Assembly (NCBI RefSeq): GCF_032714615.1
Contig: NZ_JAWDKA010000002.1
Span: 62,001-126,000, forward strand
From: Methanorbis furvi
GTDB lineage: Archaea; Halobacteriota; Methanomicrobia; Methanomicrobiales; Methanocorpusculaceae
DNA: 64,000 bases
Direction of reading: 5' to 3'
Under the pieces are notes generated by a model that was given only the letters and a program-made list of their open reading frames with translations, made no database searches and had not been told where the DNA came from. A program made the position numbers and the translations under genes. Shown here one piece after another: positions 9,154 to 18,170 of the stretch. Each line of letters opens with the position of its first letter. Position 1 is the first letter of the stretch.

Positions 9154-9696
9154 CGTTCTTACCTATCCTGAGTAGCCGCCTGATTGACTCGAGTGGAAAA
9201 CATAACCGGAAAAAGACGGGAATCAAATACAAAATTGCATGAAAAATGACACAAAAACGAATCTAAGATCTCAAGCGAACGAATGGTATTCAACCTCCTG
9301 TACTTTCTGCCGTCTGTCTTCAGGCACTCTGCCTTTCAGATATACGACTTTCCTATAATAAATGGAGAGATTAACATTTATACCTGTCGGAGGGGATGAA
9401 TTTACATGCGTCCTGTGTGCTCCGTGGGCGAAACGGAAAAAAATACACGATACCAAAAAACAACAAAAAACAAAAGAGGCTGACCAACCCCGAATCGGGT
9501 TGGGGTATTCGGGGCAGTTGAGTGTGAATCCTGCCCCGCGTGAATTATAGTATTTTATTTCGTTGGAATATCTGAGTCCTTTGTACTCCGTGGGATGGCA
9601 CCGGGAATCTGAGTGTGGGTTGGTGTGGGTTTTTTTTTCCCGGGCCGTTTGGTGTAATGTATGGAAACCTTGTGTAACTATGGTAGCTGTCCTGGT
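9154..9696. other. 543-bp stretch without a recognisable gene
   Basis: It separates the start of the coiled-coil gene from the 3' end of ftsZ. It contains the inverted repeat CCCCGAAT (9488-9495) / ATTCGGGG (9507-9514) and A-rich tracts near 9425-9475 that would be oligo-U in an ftsZ transcript. Short ORFs here show no ribosome site or familiar protein pattern. Confidence 0.6.
9488..9514 (-). terminator. Hairpin and T-rich tract downstream of ftsZ
   Basis: An 8-bp perfect stem (CCCCGAAT/ATTCGGGG) is followed, on the minus strand, by T-rich DNA at 9430-9475. This is a plausible end for the cdrS-ftsZ transcript, although it is about 180 bp past the ftsZ stop. Confidence 0.4.
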
Positions 9697-10866
9697 TCAC
9701 ATGATCCAGTCAAAGCTTGAACCGCTGCGTGCAGTTGCAGCATTGCCTGACGAAGAGTGTGATGCGGGGGACGAAGACTGGGCATAGTTGAAGCCGCTGC
9801 CGCTTGACTGAGAGGGTTTGGATGCCAGGTTCACTGAGTGGCCGCCGAGAATCTGCGGGCTCTGGATACCGGTCATGATTGCCATAACAGACACCTTGCC
9901 CTCAAAGTCCTTGCGGACACGTGCGCCCCAGATAACATCTGCGTGCGGATCAAGCTCATACGTCAGCTGCTGGGCAATCTCCTCAGCATCATGGAGCGTA
10001 AGATCATTACCGCCCGTGATGTGGATCAGACCGCCGGTTGCGCCTCTGAAGTCGATGTCAAGAAGCGGGTGTGCAAGACAGTCGCGGATAACACTCTCAG
10101 CCTTGTTCTGCTGCTTGGACTCGCCGACCAGCATAACTGCAAGACCGCCCTTGCTCATGATTGCACGGACATCTGCGTAGTCGATGTTGATTAAGGACGG
10201 CTCAGTGATCGTCTCAGAGATTCCTTTTACAGTCTCTGCAATGATCTGGTCCATCACGGAGAAGGCCTGACCGAGCGGAAGGTTTGGAACAAAGTTCTTC
10301 AGTCTGTTGTTGTCGAGAACAATGACTGAGTCTGCTGCCTGACGCATTGCCTCAAGACCATCCTCTGCCTTCAGCATTCTCGCACGCTCAACCTGGAACG
10401 GGTAGCTGACCATTGCAATAACAATAGCTCCGTGTTCCTTTGCAATCTGTGCAACAACCGGTGCAGATCCAGTACCAGTTCCACCGCCCATACCGGCAGT
10501 GACGAACACAAGGTCTGCATCCTTTAAGATCTCTTCAAGCGTCGGTCTGGCCATCTCTGCGGCACGGCGACCAACATCAGGGAAACCTCCGGCACCAAGA
10601 CCGCGGGTCAGGGACTTGCCGATAAGGACACGCTTGTCTGCCTGAATCATGTCCAGGTGCTGCTTGTCGGTGTTGATTGCAATTGTTTCAGCACCGGCAA
10701 CCTTCATGTTGTGCAGACGGTTGATGGTGTTGTTTCCTGCGCCACCGCATCCGACGATCACAATTCTTGGCTGTCCAAGCATGTCGTCATCGTCAACGAT
10801 GGAGGTCTTCTGCATTCCCTTTTCAAGTTCTGAATTTTTTAATGCCTCATTAATAATACTCTGCAT
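9697..10866 (-). CDS. ftsZ: Cell division protein FtsZ
   Basis: FtsZ is the tubulin-like GTPase of the division ring. The 389 residues include the GTP-binding signature GMGGGTGTG at 125-133, an upstream VGCGGAGNN loop at 38-46, and the T7 region [11 protein letters not shown] near 230 that activates GTP hydrolysis. A Ser/Ala/Gly-rich linker follows, ending in FDWIM, the conserved tip used by archaeal FtsZ proteins to bind partners. A ribbon-helix-helix gene of the CdrS type lies 29 bp upstream on the same strand, the arrangement known from other euryarchaea. Confidence 0.97.
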   Translation of the reverse strand: MQSIINEALKNSELEKGMQKTSIVDDDDMLGQPRIVIVGCGGAGNNTINRLHNMKVAGAETIAINTDKQHLDMIQADKRVLIGKSLTRGLGAGGFPDVGRRAAEMARPTLEEILKDADLVFVTAGMGGGTGTGSAPVVAQIAKEHGAIVIAMVSYPFQVERARMLKAEDGLEAMRQAADSVIVLDNNRLKNFVPNLPLGQAFSVMDQIIAETVKGISETITEPSLINIDYADVRAIMSKGGLAVMLVGESKQQNKAESVIRDCLAHPLLDIDFRGATGGLIHITGGNDLTLHDAEEIAQQLTYELDPHADVIWGARVRKDFEGKVSVMAIMTGIQSPQILGGHSVNLASKPSQSSGSGFNYAQSSSPASHSSSGNAATARSGSSFDWIM

Positions 10867-10895
10867 GTTTTTTCACACCCCAATAAATTTTAACA

Positions 10896-11084
10896 TTAAA
10901 GTCGTACGTCGAATGTGGATACCTGGTCACTCTCACGAATAATCCGTTCACTTCTGCCTGCGAGAAACTCCCTTACGGCGTATCTGACGGCTTCAGATAC
11001 CGTAGGAAACTCCCCAGTTTCTACAAGTTTCTCCAGTAGTTCCACCTGCTGCGGCGGTAAACGAATTGTGATTCTGTCCATCAT
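10896..11084 (-). CDS. cdrS: CdrS-like ribbon-helix-helix regulator of cell division
   Basis: A short ribbon-helix-helix DNA-binding protein of 62 residues: strand [11 protein letters not shown], then two helices with the [14 protein letters not shown] signature. The frame stays open upstream, but GGAG five nt before ATG 11084 fixes that start. In haloarchaea the RHH factor CdrS lies directly upstream of ftsZ2, controls division genes, and is conserved widely in Euryarchaeota. Here it sits 29 bp before ftsZ in the same direction, so the assignment rests on family plus synteny. An array of 11-bp-spaced repeats lies just upstream of its start and may be its own operator. Confidence 0.85.
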   Translation of the reverse strand: MMDRITIRLPPQQVELLEKLVETGEFPTVSEAVRYAVREFLAGRSERIIRESDQVSTFDVRL

Positions 11085-11091
11085 AACTCCA

Positions 11092-11153
11092 TTCAGACAA
11101 TTGTCAGTCATTCGTCTGACATTTGTCTGACGTTTGTAAGACACTCGACTGAC
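11092..11153 (-). promoter_or_regulatory. Six-copy 11-bp-phased operator array before cdrS-ftsZ
   Basis: Seven-mers related to GTCTGAC begin at 11092 (TTCAGAC), 11103 (GTCAGTC), 11114 (GTCTGAC), 11125 (GTCTGAC), 11136 (GTAAGAC) and 11147 (GACTGAC), exactly 11 bp apart, separated by 4-nt A/T-rich spacers. The palindrome GACAATTGTC lies at 11096-11105. One-helical-turn spacing is what cooperative ribbon-helix-helix dimers use, so CdrS autoregulation is the leading inference. Confidence 0.7.
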
Positions 11154-11189
11154 GTCCTGTTTTGGACAAATCATAATTGAATCTCTTCC

Positions 11190-11203
11190 CATATATAGAT
11201 ATG
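11190..11203 (-). promoter_or_regulatory. TATA-like box for cdrS-ftsZ
   Basis: On the minus strand the sequence reads ATCTATATATGG. A start about 25 nt downstream would be near 11170, placing the repeat array within the first part of the leader. Confidence 0.45.
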
Positions 11204-11296
11204 GATGCCTGACCAGAAAGATCAACTAAGAAATATTGCCTTTCTGCAGTGTATTTATGCCCGTGCGTTGATAGTAGTAAGCAGGAATTTAAGAGT

Positions 11297-12307
11297 ATGG
11301 AGAGAAATTTTCCAAAAAAAGCTGTGCATGGAGGAAAAGCCCAGGAACTACGGCGTACGTTCGGCCACGAATTTCTTGACGTGAGCGCAAGTATGAACCC
11401 CTATGTTCCGGCATTTTCCGTCGATTACTCTTGCGCGGACCTCTCTATCTACCCTGACGACAGCTACATTGAACTAAAAGAAAGCATCTCACGCGTATTC
11501 TCAAGAAATACGGATGAAATTTGCGTCGGCAACGGATCTGCGGAGCTCATACGCGTGTACTGCCACACCCTACTCAAAACCGGTGACATTGCAAGAATTG
11601 ATCCTCCGACATTTTCCGAGTATGGCCTCTCGGCAGAACTTGCCGGAGCAGATGTCCGTTCCTGCGGACAGTTGCACGGCCAAAAGCCAAAGGTCAGATT
11701 CATCTGCAACCCGAACAATCCCACCGGAACACTCCTGTCAAGAGATCAGATGCAGACCGAACTCGAGCTCTGCACACACGATGGAACAAAACTTTTCGTG
11801 GATGAAGCGTTCATGGACCTCTCCGAGCCCGAAGACTCGATCACGGACCTGCGGTCTCCGGATCTTTTCGTGATGCGGTCGCTGACCAAATCCTTCTCGG
11901 TGCCTGGCATCAGATTCGGGTTCGGGTTCGGCGATCCGGATCTTATCGCAAAAATTGAAACCGCCCGCACGCCGTGGACGGTGAACGCATTCGCCGAGTA
12001 TTATGCCAAACTTGCGTTCGCTCACTATCATGAACTACGGGAATCTGCGCGCAGACTTGCGGAGGAGCGTGACTGGTATTATGCCCGTCTGAGGGACCTC
12101 GGGCTGAAGTATGAAGAGTCAACAGTCAATTATATTCTCATCCATCTTGACCGTGACGCAGCTCACTTCACCAGAGCGATGATCGACAAAGGCATTCTTG
12201 TCCGCGACTGCACCTCGTTTGGTCTTCCAGGAAGCATCCGGGTGTCGGTTGAGACGAGGGAGAAAAATCTCCGGGTGCTGGAGGCAGTTGAGGAATGCTT
12301 GCGCTGA
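11297..12307 (+). CDS. cobD: L-threonine-O-3-phosphate decarboxylase-like aminotransferase-fold enzyme
   Basis: CobD makes (R)-1-aminopropanol phosphate, the linker of the cobamide nucleotide loop. The 336-residue PLP protein has the histidinol-phosphate aminotransferase fold with CobD-like features: the early AVHGGKAQEL and LDVSASMNPY segments and the PLP lysine in RSLTKSFSVPGIRFGF. I start at ATG 11297 because the CobD family begins about here; the frame stays open upstream to 11249. It overlaps cobY by 13 bp, which favours cobamide synthesis over histidine synthesis. Confidence 0.85.
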   Translation: MERNFPKKAVHGGKAQELRRTFGHEFLDVSASMNPYVPAFSVDYSCADLSIYPDDSYIELKESISRVFSRNTDEICVGNGSAELIRVYCHTLLKTGDIARIDPPTFSEYGLSAELAGADVRSCGQLHGQKPKVRFICNPNNPTGTLLSRDQMQTELELCTHDGTKLFVDEAFMDLSEPEDSITDLRSPDLFVMRSLTKSFSVPGIRFGFGFGDPDLIAKIETARTPWTVNAFAEYYAKLAFAHYHELRESARRLAEERDWYYARLRDLGLKYEESTVNYILIHLDRDAAHFTRAMIDKGILVRDCTSFGLPGSIRVSVETREKNLRVLEAVEECLR

Positions 12308-12897
12308 TTCTTGCCGGCGGCGAAGGGTCGCGCCTGCGGCTTGGGGAAAAAGCGCTGGTGATGGTGCATGACCGGCCGATGATCTCCTGGGTGCTGGATG
12401 CGTTTGCCGCGGCTGACTGTGAACCGCTTGTGATCACTTCGCACAAAACACCGTTCACGAGAAACTGGTGCCGGGCAAACGGTATCGACTTCCTTGACAC
12501 AGCCGGAACCGGCTATGTGGAGGATCTCATTGAGGCGGTGGAGATGACCGATGAAGAGGGCCCGCTCTTTACCTCGGCAGCAGACATCCCCTGTCTCACC
12601 GAGAGCATTATCTGCCGCATCCGTGCGGCACATGCCGAGCACGGGCTTCCTGCATGCTCAGCCTGGGTACCGGTCAGCAGGTGCGAGGCCTATGGCATGC
12701 AGCCCCGCTACTGTGAAACAGTCTGCGGTGTTGCGGCAACACCCTGCGCTGTAAACATACTGACCGGCAGTCTGATTGGTGAGGCGCAGGAGGAGTTCTG
12801 TCTCCTGCTTGACGAGCCGGGTCTTGCATTCAATATCAATACGCGTGAAGAGCTTGCGGTGCTGGAACGTGAGTTCTATACAGTGCGTGGGTTGTGA
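12295..12897 (+). CDS. cobY: Adenosylcobinamide-phosphate guanylyltransferase (archaeal CobY)
   Basis: CobY activates adenosylcobinamide phosphate with GTP before the lower ligand is attached. The 200-residue protein has the nucleotidyltransferase start ALILAGGEGSRL, a conserved Lys in GEKALV, and the TSAADIPCL segment typical of CobY. It is the archaeal non-orthologous replacement of bacterial CobU. Translation is coupled to cobD by a 13-bp overlap. A long family-A palindrome follows. Confidence 0.9.
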   Translation: MLALILAGGEGSRLRLGEKALVMVHDRPMISWVLDAFAAADCEPLVITSHKTPFTRNWCRANGIDFLDTAGTGYVEDLIEAVEMTDEEGPLFTSAADIPCLTESIICRIRAAHAEHGLPACSAWVPVSRCEAYGMQPRYCETVCGVAATPCAVNILTGSLIGEAQEEFCLLLDEPGLAFNINTREELAVLEREFYTVRGL

Positions 12898-13316
12898 AGG
12901 GCACTGTCTGTACTTGATCAGCTCCGCCCACGGAAAACACGAGACGCATGCTTGCGGCCTGCTTACCGCTTCGTGGGAACACACGGAAAAAAACATCACG
13001 GAGCAGACGTGAACAGAACGGAAATGAATTATTGTGGTATCAAAAAAAATTAGTCGATTTCATTCTGAAAATTTTTCAAAAAAAAATTGTCGCAGAAATA
13101 TTTTCATACCATCACTGAAGTAGAGAACACGAATCACATGCCGAAACGACTCCTGAAAGGGACCATATATTTCCATGAAAGGCAGAGCATCATAATAAGA
13201 CAAACCATTCAAAATAATATTTCCGTGATGTTCACGTCTGCTCTGTGATGTTTTTTTTCCGTGGAGTTCAGTGTGTTCCGTTTTTCCGTGGGAGGCAGAG
13301 CCGCCCTAAAAAAAAA
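12898..13316. other. 419-bp convergent intergenic region filled by a family-A palindrome
   Basis: It lies between the 3' ends of cobY and dnaG. Almost all of it is one large inverted repeat (12927-13292) with about 190 bp of AT-rich interior. No gene is seen. Confidence 0.7.
12927..13292. repeat. Palindromic repeat family A, copy 1 (with the 29-bp module)
   Basis: The left arm (12927-13026) and right arm (13219-13292) are reverse complements over CCCACGGAAAA, CGGAACACA-like and ATCACGGAGCAGACGTGAAC blocks. The left arm carries an extra insert at 12945-12973, the shared module in minus orientation. Confidence 0.8.
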
Positions 13317-14897
13317 TTAGAGTAAAACCATCCTGATAGACACAGGACGCCGGACAATGCCGTCAAAGTTTTTCGCCACAACAAACTTCATTCCCTTTTC
13401 CGCTGCCGTATCCACAAACCGCTGGTTCACCACCTCATCAATGATCACACCGGCAAAATTTCCTTTCAGCTTCGGCAGGATATCACGCATCTCGGCAAGA
13501 GAGTAGTCGCCGTAGATAGTACCTTCTGCAGTAAGAACGCGTGCCCTTCCGGTCTGGCGCATCCAGTCAGCATGCTCCCCGACAGTCCTTGGCTCGGCAA
13601 CCAAAATTGGTTGCGGTACCGCAGGCTTCACCTTGGCCGCAGACGCGGCTGGTACAGGTGAAACCTCAATCTCCTTCTGCGGTGAAACAACCATCACAGG
13701 TTCAATGGCAACCCCGGCCTCCTTCTGCTGCAAAGCAGCCTGTTCAGACTCACCGGTGATCACAGCGACCGCTGCAAGCGGGACCTCAACCTCTTTGGGC
13801 TGCAGAACAACCGATTCAGTGGGAGTCACCGTTTTTCTGGAGCGGGTCACCTTCTCAGGAACAGCGGACTCCTTTTGAACCGGTATCGGAACAGATACCA
13901 GCGGTACTGCATCAGGAATAACTACGGGAACCGGCACCACCGGTTCAGACAAAGGGGCCGGAATTATCTCGGGCACTTCCGGCTCTGAGACAGCCTGCAC
14001 CATCCCAAGCTCCGCAGCCGCATCATGAATCTGAATCAGTTCAGGAATGATATCTGCAATCGGCTCATCCCGTGTAATCTGTGCACGCAGCGTATCAGCA
14101 GGAATCTTGTTGCGCAGAGACTTCACAATCTCCTTACGCGACATATCCTCCACGCTTCGACCGCGGGGAGAAAATGCCACAAAATCAATCTCTGCAACCT
14201 GCAAAAGTTCACGCAGAATCAGATCTCCTCCGCGGTCGCCGTCCACAAACACTGTCGTGTTTTTCTTGATGCTCAGATCAATGACTGTTTGGGGAACCTT
14301 CGTCCCCTCAACAGCCACCGTGTTTTTGATGCCGCATTTGAGAAGGTTCAGCACGTCGGCCCTTCCCTCCACAATAATTATGGCATCCGAGTCCATGACA
14401 TTGGGGCCTGCGGGGAGGCGTTCCTCGCCAATCGAAGAAACCTTCTCCACTCTGATGGACTCGCGGACCTCCGCAAGAATATCATTGGTGGAAATGCCGA
14501 CATCATCGAATGCCTCAAGCAACAGCTCCTTTGCACGATCCACAATCTGCCGGCGTTTGATCGCCCGCAGATCCTCGATTCCCTGCACCTTGATCACTGA
14601 AACGCACGGGCCAACCCGTTCGATGGTTTCAAGGGACGCAGCAAGAATTGCCGTTTCCGCACGGTCGAGAGATGATGCAATATAGAGTTCGCCGGTGGTT
14701 TTTCCGTGCTTGCTCATGATCTGCACATCGATTCTGCCGACACGACCGCTTCGCTGCAGGTCGCGTAAATCCAGATCTTCGCCTAATAATCCTTCGGTCT
14801 GGCCGAAAACAGCCCCGACTACGTCGGGTTTTTCGACCACCCCCTCTGCTTCAATATGAATATGAATGAGATACTTGGTAGTGTCAGGTGAGTACAT
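13317..14897 (-). CDS. dnaG: Archaeal DnaG-type primase (TopRIM protein)
   Basis: Archaeal DnaG is a TopRIM protein associated with RNA synthesis and, in several species, with the exosome. The TopRIM domain spans about 168-245, with the catalytic glutamate in VEGRAD (177) and the DGD metal site at 219-221. The N-terminal 165 residues match the archaeal DnaG domain. Residues about 300-437 form an unusually long low-complexity Pro/Val/Ala/Glu-rich linker, followed by the conserved C-terminal block (about 438-526). The total of 526 is long for the family (usually about 400-450), and the linker explains the excess. Confidence 0.93.
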   Translation of the reverse strand: MYSPDTTKYLIHIHIEAEGVVEKPDVVGAVFGQTEGLLGEDLDLRDLQRSGRVGRIDVQIMSKHGKTTGELYIASSLDRAETAILAASLETIERVGPCVSVIKVQGIEDLRAIKRRQIVDRAKELLLEAFDDVGISTNDILAEVRESIRVEKVSSIGEERLPAGPNVMDSDAIIIVEGRADVLNLLKCGIKNTVAVEGTKVPQTVIDLSIKKNTTVFVDGDRGGDLILRELLQVAEIDFVAFSPRGRSVEDMSRKEIVKSLRNKIPADTLRAQITRDEPIADIIPELIQIHDAAAELGMVQAVSEPEVPEIIPAPLSEPVVPVPVVIPDAVPLVSVPIPVQKESAVPEKVTRSRKTVTPTESVVLQPKEVEVPLAAVAVITGESEQAALQQKEAGVAIEPVMVVSPQKEIEVSPVPAASAAKVKPAVPQPILVAEPRTVGEHADWMRQTGRARVLTAEGTIYGDYSLAEMRDILPKLKGNFAGVIIDEVVNQRFVDTAAEKGMKFVVAKNFDGIVRRPVSIRMVLL

Positions 14898-15010
14898 GTA
14901 AGTAAGCCTCCATGGTTGAAATGAGTAATGTAAGAAGTAACCATAGATGAATAGGATATGTACTCTTGACGCATATAAATTGTCTGACCGAAAAGTATTA
15001 GGTGGGGAGG

Positions 15011-15619
15011 TTATGATCTGACAATTTCCGGTGCGGTTTCCGTGGATCTGGAAACAACTTTTCCATCGGATTTTCTGATGATTTCAAGCGTGACGACATC
15101 TCCTTCAGATATCATCTGATCTTTAAGATCAATCCATGCCCACTGTCCGGACGACCACTCGGTACCTCGAACTCCTGTACCGCCAAGCAGCTTGACACCA
15201 TAGTGGCTGGTAGGAATAAAATCACTGCCCTGAAGCGTTGAGATGAAGACATTCTTCTTAACACCGTTCACGTAAATTTCCGCACGATAATCTGAAAGAA
15301 TAATCGGGCCGTACTCTTTGATAACATAAGAAAAACGACCATTCTGCATCTGAAACACGGGCTCAGGCTCACGACCTTTGTGCACTACATACAATCTGCT
15401 GGCAAGAGTGAGTTGTCCCAGATGATTTTCATGATGAATGCTTTGAATATCCAGTATCTCCGGAACCGGTTCAGGGGAGGACAGGGATATGTTCGTCATA
15501 CCTGAACAGAGAATCAAAAGAATAGCAGCAATAAGCACTGTAAGAAAAACAAGAAGAAGAGTTGCGATTACCGGAGACACTGCGGGGTTACGTTTGCACA
15601 CAATATGAAGTTTCCACAC
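15011..15619 (-). CDS. Archaeal type IV pilin-like protein
   Basis: The segment KRNPAVSPVIATLLLVFLTV is the class III signal of archaeal pilins (PF07790 type): charged residues, a prepilin peptidase site before VSPVI, then a hydrophobic helix that packs the filament core. The C-terminal domain is beta-rich. The frame is open to a TTG at 15685, but the TATA-like box at 15690-15699 would place transcription start near 15668, so a GTG at 15619 or 15604 is more likely. No pilus assembly genes are nearby, so it may be a minor pilin or adhesin. Confidence 0.75.
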   Translation of the reverse strand: MWKLHIVCKRNPAVSPVIATLLLVFLTVLIAAILLILCSGMTNISLSSPEPVPEILDIQSIHHENHLGQLTLASRLYVVHKGREPEPVFQMQNGRFSYVIKEYGPIILSDYRAEIYVNGVKKNVFISTLQGSDFIPTSHYGVKLLGGTGVRGTEWSSGQWAWIDLKDQMISEGDVVTLEIIRKSDGKVVSRSTETAPEIVRS

Positions 15620-15873
15620 AATAAAAAAACAGTACCGTTTCAGAAATGATAGAGTTTTGGCTACCAAATGACTATGAAATGTCAATGCAAAAGGGATATA
15701 TGTCCCCCGTCGTTAACCGATCACACTCATTGGTGGCTGCTGCCGTCCCTTGTGGATCTTTGACCGGACGGGGGGTGCCTGTAGCATGTCATGTTGTCCC
15801 GTGGATCATTCTCCGCGACTGCGTATGCGTCACCCGGGGGCCTAACACATGCCGAAGTATCGACACAGTATAC
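15620..15873. other. Unassigned GC-rich stretch between the pilin gene and pyrC
   Basis: About 175 bp (15700-15873) is richer in G and C than other intergenic regions here and has local pairing, for example CCGTCC near 15745-15755 with GGACGG near 15765-15775. Candidate non-coding RNA or a degraded gene; no family recognised. Confidence 0.35.
15690..15699 (-). promoter_or_regulatory. TATA-like box for the pilin gene
   Basis: The near-palindrome GGGATATATGTCCC spans this site, so it could serve either strand; on the minus strand it is well placed for the pilin gene. Confidence 0.4.
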
Positions 15874-17142
15874 TTATGGGGCAGTGAATGATTTACCCTT
15901 TCCGGCAAACCAGAGAGCCTCACCGCGGGAAAACTCACCATTATGCCAGGCAGGAACTCCGCCAACAACAGTCGTCACCGGAAAAACTCCTGCCATTCCC
16001 TCATACGGCGTCCAGCCGCATCTGCTGTGGAGACGCTCTGGAAGAATTTTCTCAGGCTGCTTTGCATACACAGCAATGTCCGCACGACTGCCTACTGCAA
16101 TCTTTGGTGCGGCAAGTCCGAGAATATGGTACGGGTTGGTGACCGTCTTTGCAACAACTGCATCAAGGGAAATTTTTCCCTCAAACACCGCATTCATCAG
16201 AAGCGGCATCATCGTCTCAACACCCGGAACACCGGATGGCGCAGTCGAAAACGGCTGGGCCTTTTCAAGAGTAGTGTGCGGAGCATGATCTGAGGCAATG
16301 ACCGGAATAGATTCAAACATCCGCCACAACTCCATCCGTTCAGCCTTCGTCCGCAGAGGCGGATTCATTCGGAAATGTGTGTTGGAAGGATCCTGTTCCT
16401 CAAAAGAGAGAAACAGATGATGCGGCGTAACCTCATAACTGTTCCCTGGCCGCGTCACAACGCGGGCGATGGATGCGGCCCCACTCATATGACAGTAGTG
16501 AAGCCGTGCGTTTGCAGGAGCAAGAGAGTTCACCAGATCAACCGCCGCCGCCTCCCCGCTAACTGGCCGCAACATCGCATGCTCGACAAGACTGTGCACC
16601 TCGCCAGGCCGAACCTCTTCAGCATGTACCGTTGTCAGAGCACCTGCATTTCCGAGGACAACAAGGGACGAGCGGATTACCTCGGGGGACAGTGCTGACC
16701 CATAACTTGACGGAGCAGCAAACATCTCTCCAAACGCAAGAGCGCCTGCTTCCCAAAGACCGGTCAGATCAGCAGTCTCCGTAACCGAACCATTGATTGC
16801 AAAATGGCAGAAACTTGTTTCGTGTGCATGAGCGACGCGGGCGGAAAAGTTTTCCACAGACTCCATCGGCGGCATCGTGTTCGGCTGGTCAACAACCGCC
16901 GCAACACCGCCCGCAACAGCAGACTGCGTTCCCGTCCCCCAGTCCTCCTTCGCAGACTGCGGCCCGTCCCGCATATGCACATGCATATCAATCGCCGCTG
17001 GAATACACAGACAGCTGCGGCAGTCGATCGTCGTATCGACTGGCCCCGAGCTTCCAATATGAGTGATTACCCCACGGTCGATTGAAATATCTGCAATCCT
17101 GCCGTCCGGCAGCCGTGCAGACTTCAGCACCAGATCAGTCAT
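15874..17142 (-). CDS. pyrC: Dihydroorotase
   Basis: Dihydroorotase closes carbamoyl-aspartate to dihydroorotate in pyrimidine synthesis. The 422-residue amidohydrolase has the metal-binding DMHVHMRDG motif near 51-59, the HAEE segment near 173, the SDHAPHT metal/catalytic motif near residue 287 and the typical C-terminal GSRADIAVY. The length fits class I enzymes. Its ATG follows the hypE stop directly (TGAATG), so it is translationally coupled to the hydrogenase maturation operon, an unexpected partner for a pyrimidine gene. Confidence 0.93.
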   Translation of the reverse strand: MTDLVLKSARLPDGRIADISIDRGVITHIGSSGPVDTTIDCRSCLCIPAAIDMHVHMRDGPQSAKEDWGTGTQSAVAGGVAAVVDQPNTMPPMESVENFSARVAHAHETSFCHFAINGSVTETADLTGLWEAGALAFGEMFAAPSSYGSALSPEVIRSSLVVLGNAGALTTVHAEEVRPGEVHSLVEHAMLRPVSGEAAAVDLVNSLAPANARLHYCHMSGAASIARVVTRPGNSYEVTPHHLFLSFEEQDPSNTHFRMNPPLRTKAERMELWRMFESIPVIASDHAPHTTLEKAQPFSTAPSGVPGVETMMPLLMNAVFEGKISLDAVVAKTVTNPYHILGLAAPKIAVGSRADIAVYAKQPEKILPERLHSRCGWTPYEGMAGVFPVTTVVGGVPAWHNGEFSRGEALWFAGKGKSFTAP

Positions 17143-18168
17143 TCAGCAGACCCTTGGAACCGGATCACCCATCGGCGGCTCGATAAATCTCTCGCCTCCG
17201 ATACGTGTCCGCATTACTACACCTGATCCTTCCACAACCTCTCCGACGATCACTGCATTTTTGCCGTACGGATGCTTCTTCAGAGCAGCAAGCACCGCGT
17301 CAGCAGCATCTGCTGAAACACCCATCACACACTTGCCCTCGTTTGCCACCTGCAGCGGATCAATTCCAAGGAGACTGCCGGCGGACGCAACGCTCTCGCG
17401 AACAGGCATAGCATCCTGCTCCACCACAACCTTTACTCCTGCTTTTCGTGCCATCTCATTGATGCATGCCGCAAACCCACCGCGGGTCGGATCCTTCATC
17501 GCATGAACAGCACCTTTTGGTGCAGCTGTCACTGCGCCATGGATCATCGCGTACAGAGGAGCCACATCAGACTTCAGCTGATCGCCGAGATCAAATCCTT
17601 CGCGGTAGGCAACAATTGCCATACCGTGATCACCAAGAGTTCCGGACACAATGATCTTGTCGCCAATGGCAAGAGCACGATCACGGATCAGGTACGAGTC
17701 CGCGTCCACCACGCCAACACCGGCGGTGTTGATCACAATACCGTCAAGGCTCCCCTTCTCCACAACTTTTGTGTCGCCGGTGATGATCGAAGCCCCGCAC
17801 TCTCCGAGAGCCTCGTCCATCGATGCAACAATTTTTTCCAGATCTGCAATCGGGAACCCTTCCTCAATCACCATCGCACACGTCAGGGCAACAGGTCTTG
17901 CACCCATCACGGAAAGATCATTAATCGTTCCTGAAACCGCAACACGACCGATGTCGCCGCCCGGGAAAAAGATCGGCTTCACCACGTGCGAGTCGGTGGT
18001 CAGCACAACAGTTTTTCCGCCGATATCAAATGTTGAACCGTCGTCAAGCGACTCAAGACCGATGCCGCCTGCATTATTGTGTTTGAATGCGGTCAGAGTC
18101 TGGAGAAGTTCTCCCATGACCTCCCCTCCCGCACCATGCATCATGTTGACCTCAGTATCCTTTTTCAT
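17143..18168 (-). CDS. hypE: [NiFe]-hydrogenase maturation protein HypE
   Basis: HypE dehydrates a carbamoyl group on its C-terminal cysteine to make the cyanide ligands of the NiFe centre. The 341-residue protein belongs to the PurM/SelD fold (HGAGGEVMGELL near the start, GDTKVV in the middle) and ends in PRVC, which supplies the thiocarbamate cysteine. Three of the genes here, hypC-hypA-hypE, form a tight operon that ends with pyrC. Confidence 0.96.
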   Translation of the reverse strand: MKKDTEVNMMHGAGGEVMGELLQTLTAFKHNNAGGIGLESLDDGSTFDIGGKTVVLTTDSHVVKPIFFPGGDIGRVAVSGTINDLSVMGARPVALTCAMVIEEGFPIADLEKIVASMDEALGECGASIITGDTKVVEKGSLDGIVINTAGVGVVDADSYLIRDRALAIGDKIIVSGTLGDHGMAIVAYREGFDLGDQLKSDVAPLYAMIHGAVTAAPKGAVHAMKDPTRGGFAACINEMARKAGVKVVVEQDAMPVRESVASAGSLLGIDPLQVANEGKCVMGVSADAADAVLAALKKHPYGKNAVIVGEVVEGSGVVMRTRIGGERFIEPPMGDPVPRVC

Positions 18169-18170
18169 TG

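Noticed and set aside
11085-11225. N-terminal extension of the CdrS-like protein
   Set aside because: It would be coded by the operator array; GGAG before ATG 11084 and the family length support the short form.
12927-13292. Family-A palindromes as plain transcription terminators
   Set aside because: They also occur between divergent and tandem genes, and genes near them already have oligo-T runs.
14047-14685. Open frame of 212 codons opposite dnaG
   Set aside because: Antisense shadow of the conserved TopRIM region; Ser/Arg-rich with no recognisable protein.
15839-15852. GGCCTAACACATGC, identical to a segment near the 5' end of bacterial 16S rRNA
   Set aside because: Only 14 bases match and the flanks do not fit either bacterial or archaeal 16S rRNA; most likely chance.
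15700-15873. Signal recognition particle RNA
   Set aside because: GGTCA and AGCAGCC occur on the minus strand, but the conserved GGAA tetraloop and symmetric loop of helix 8 are missing.
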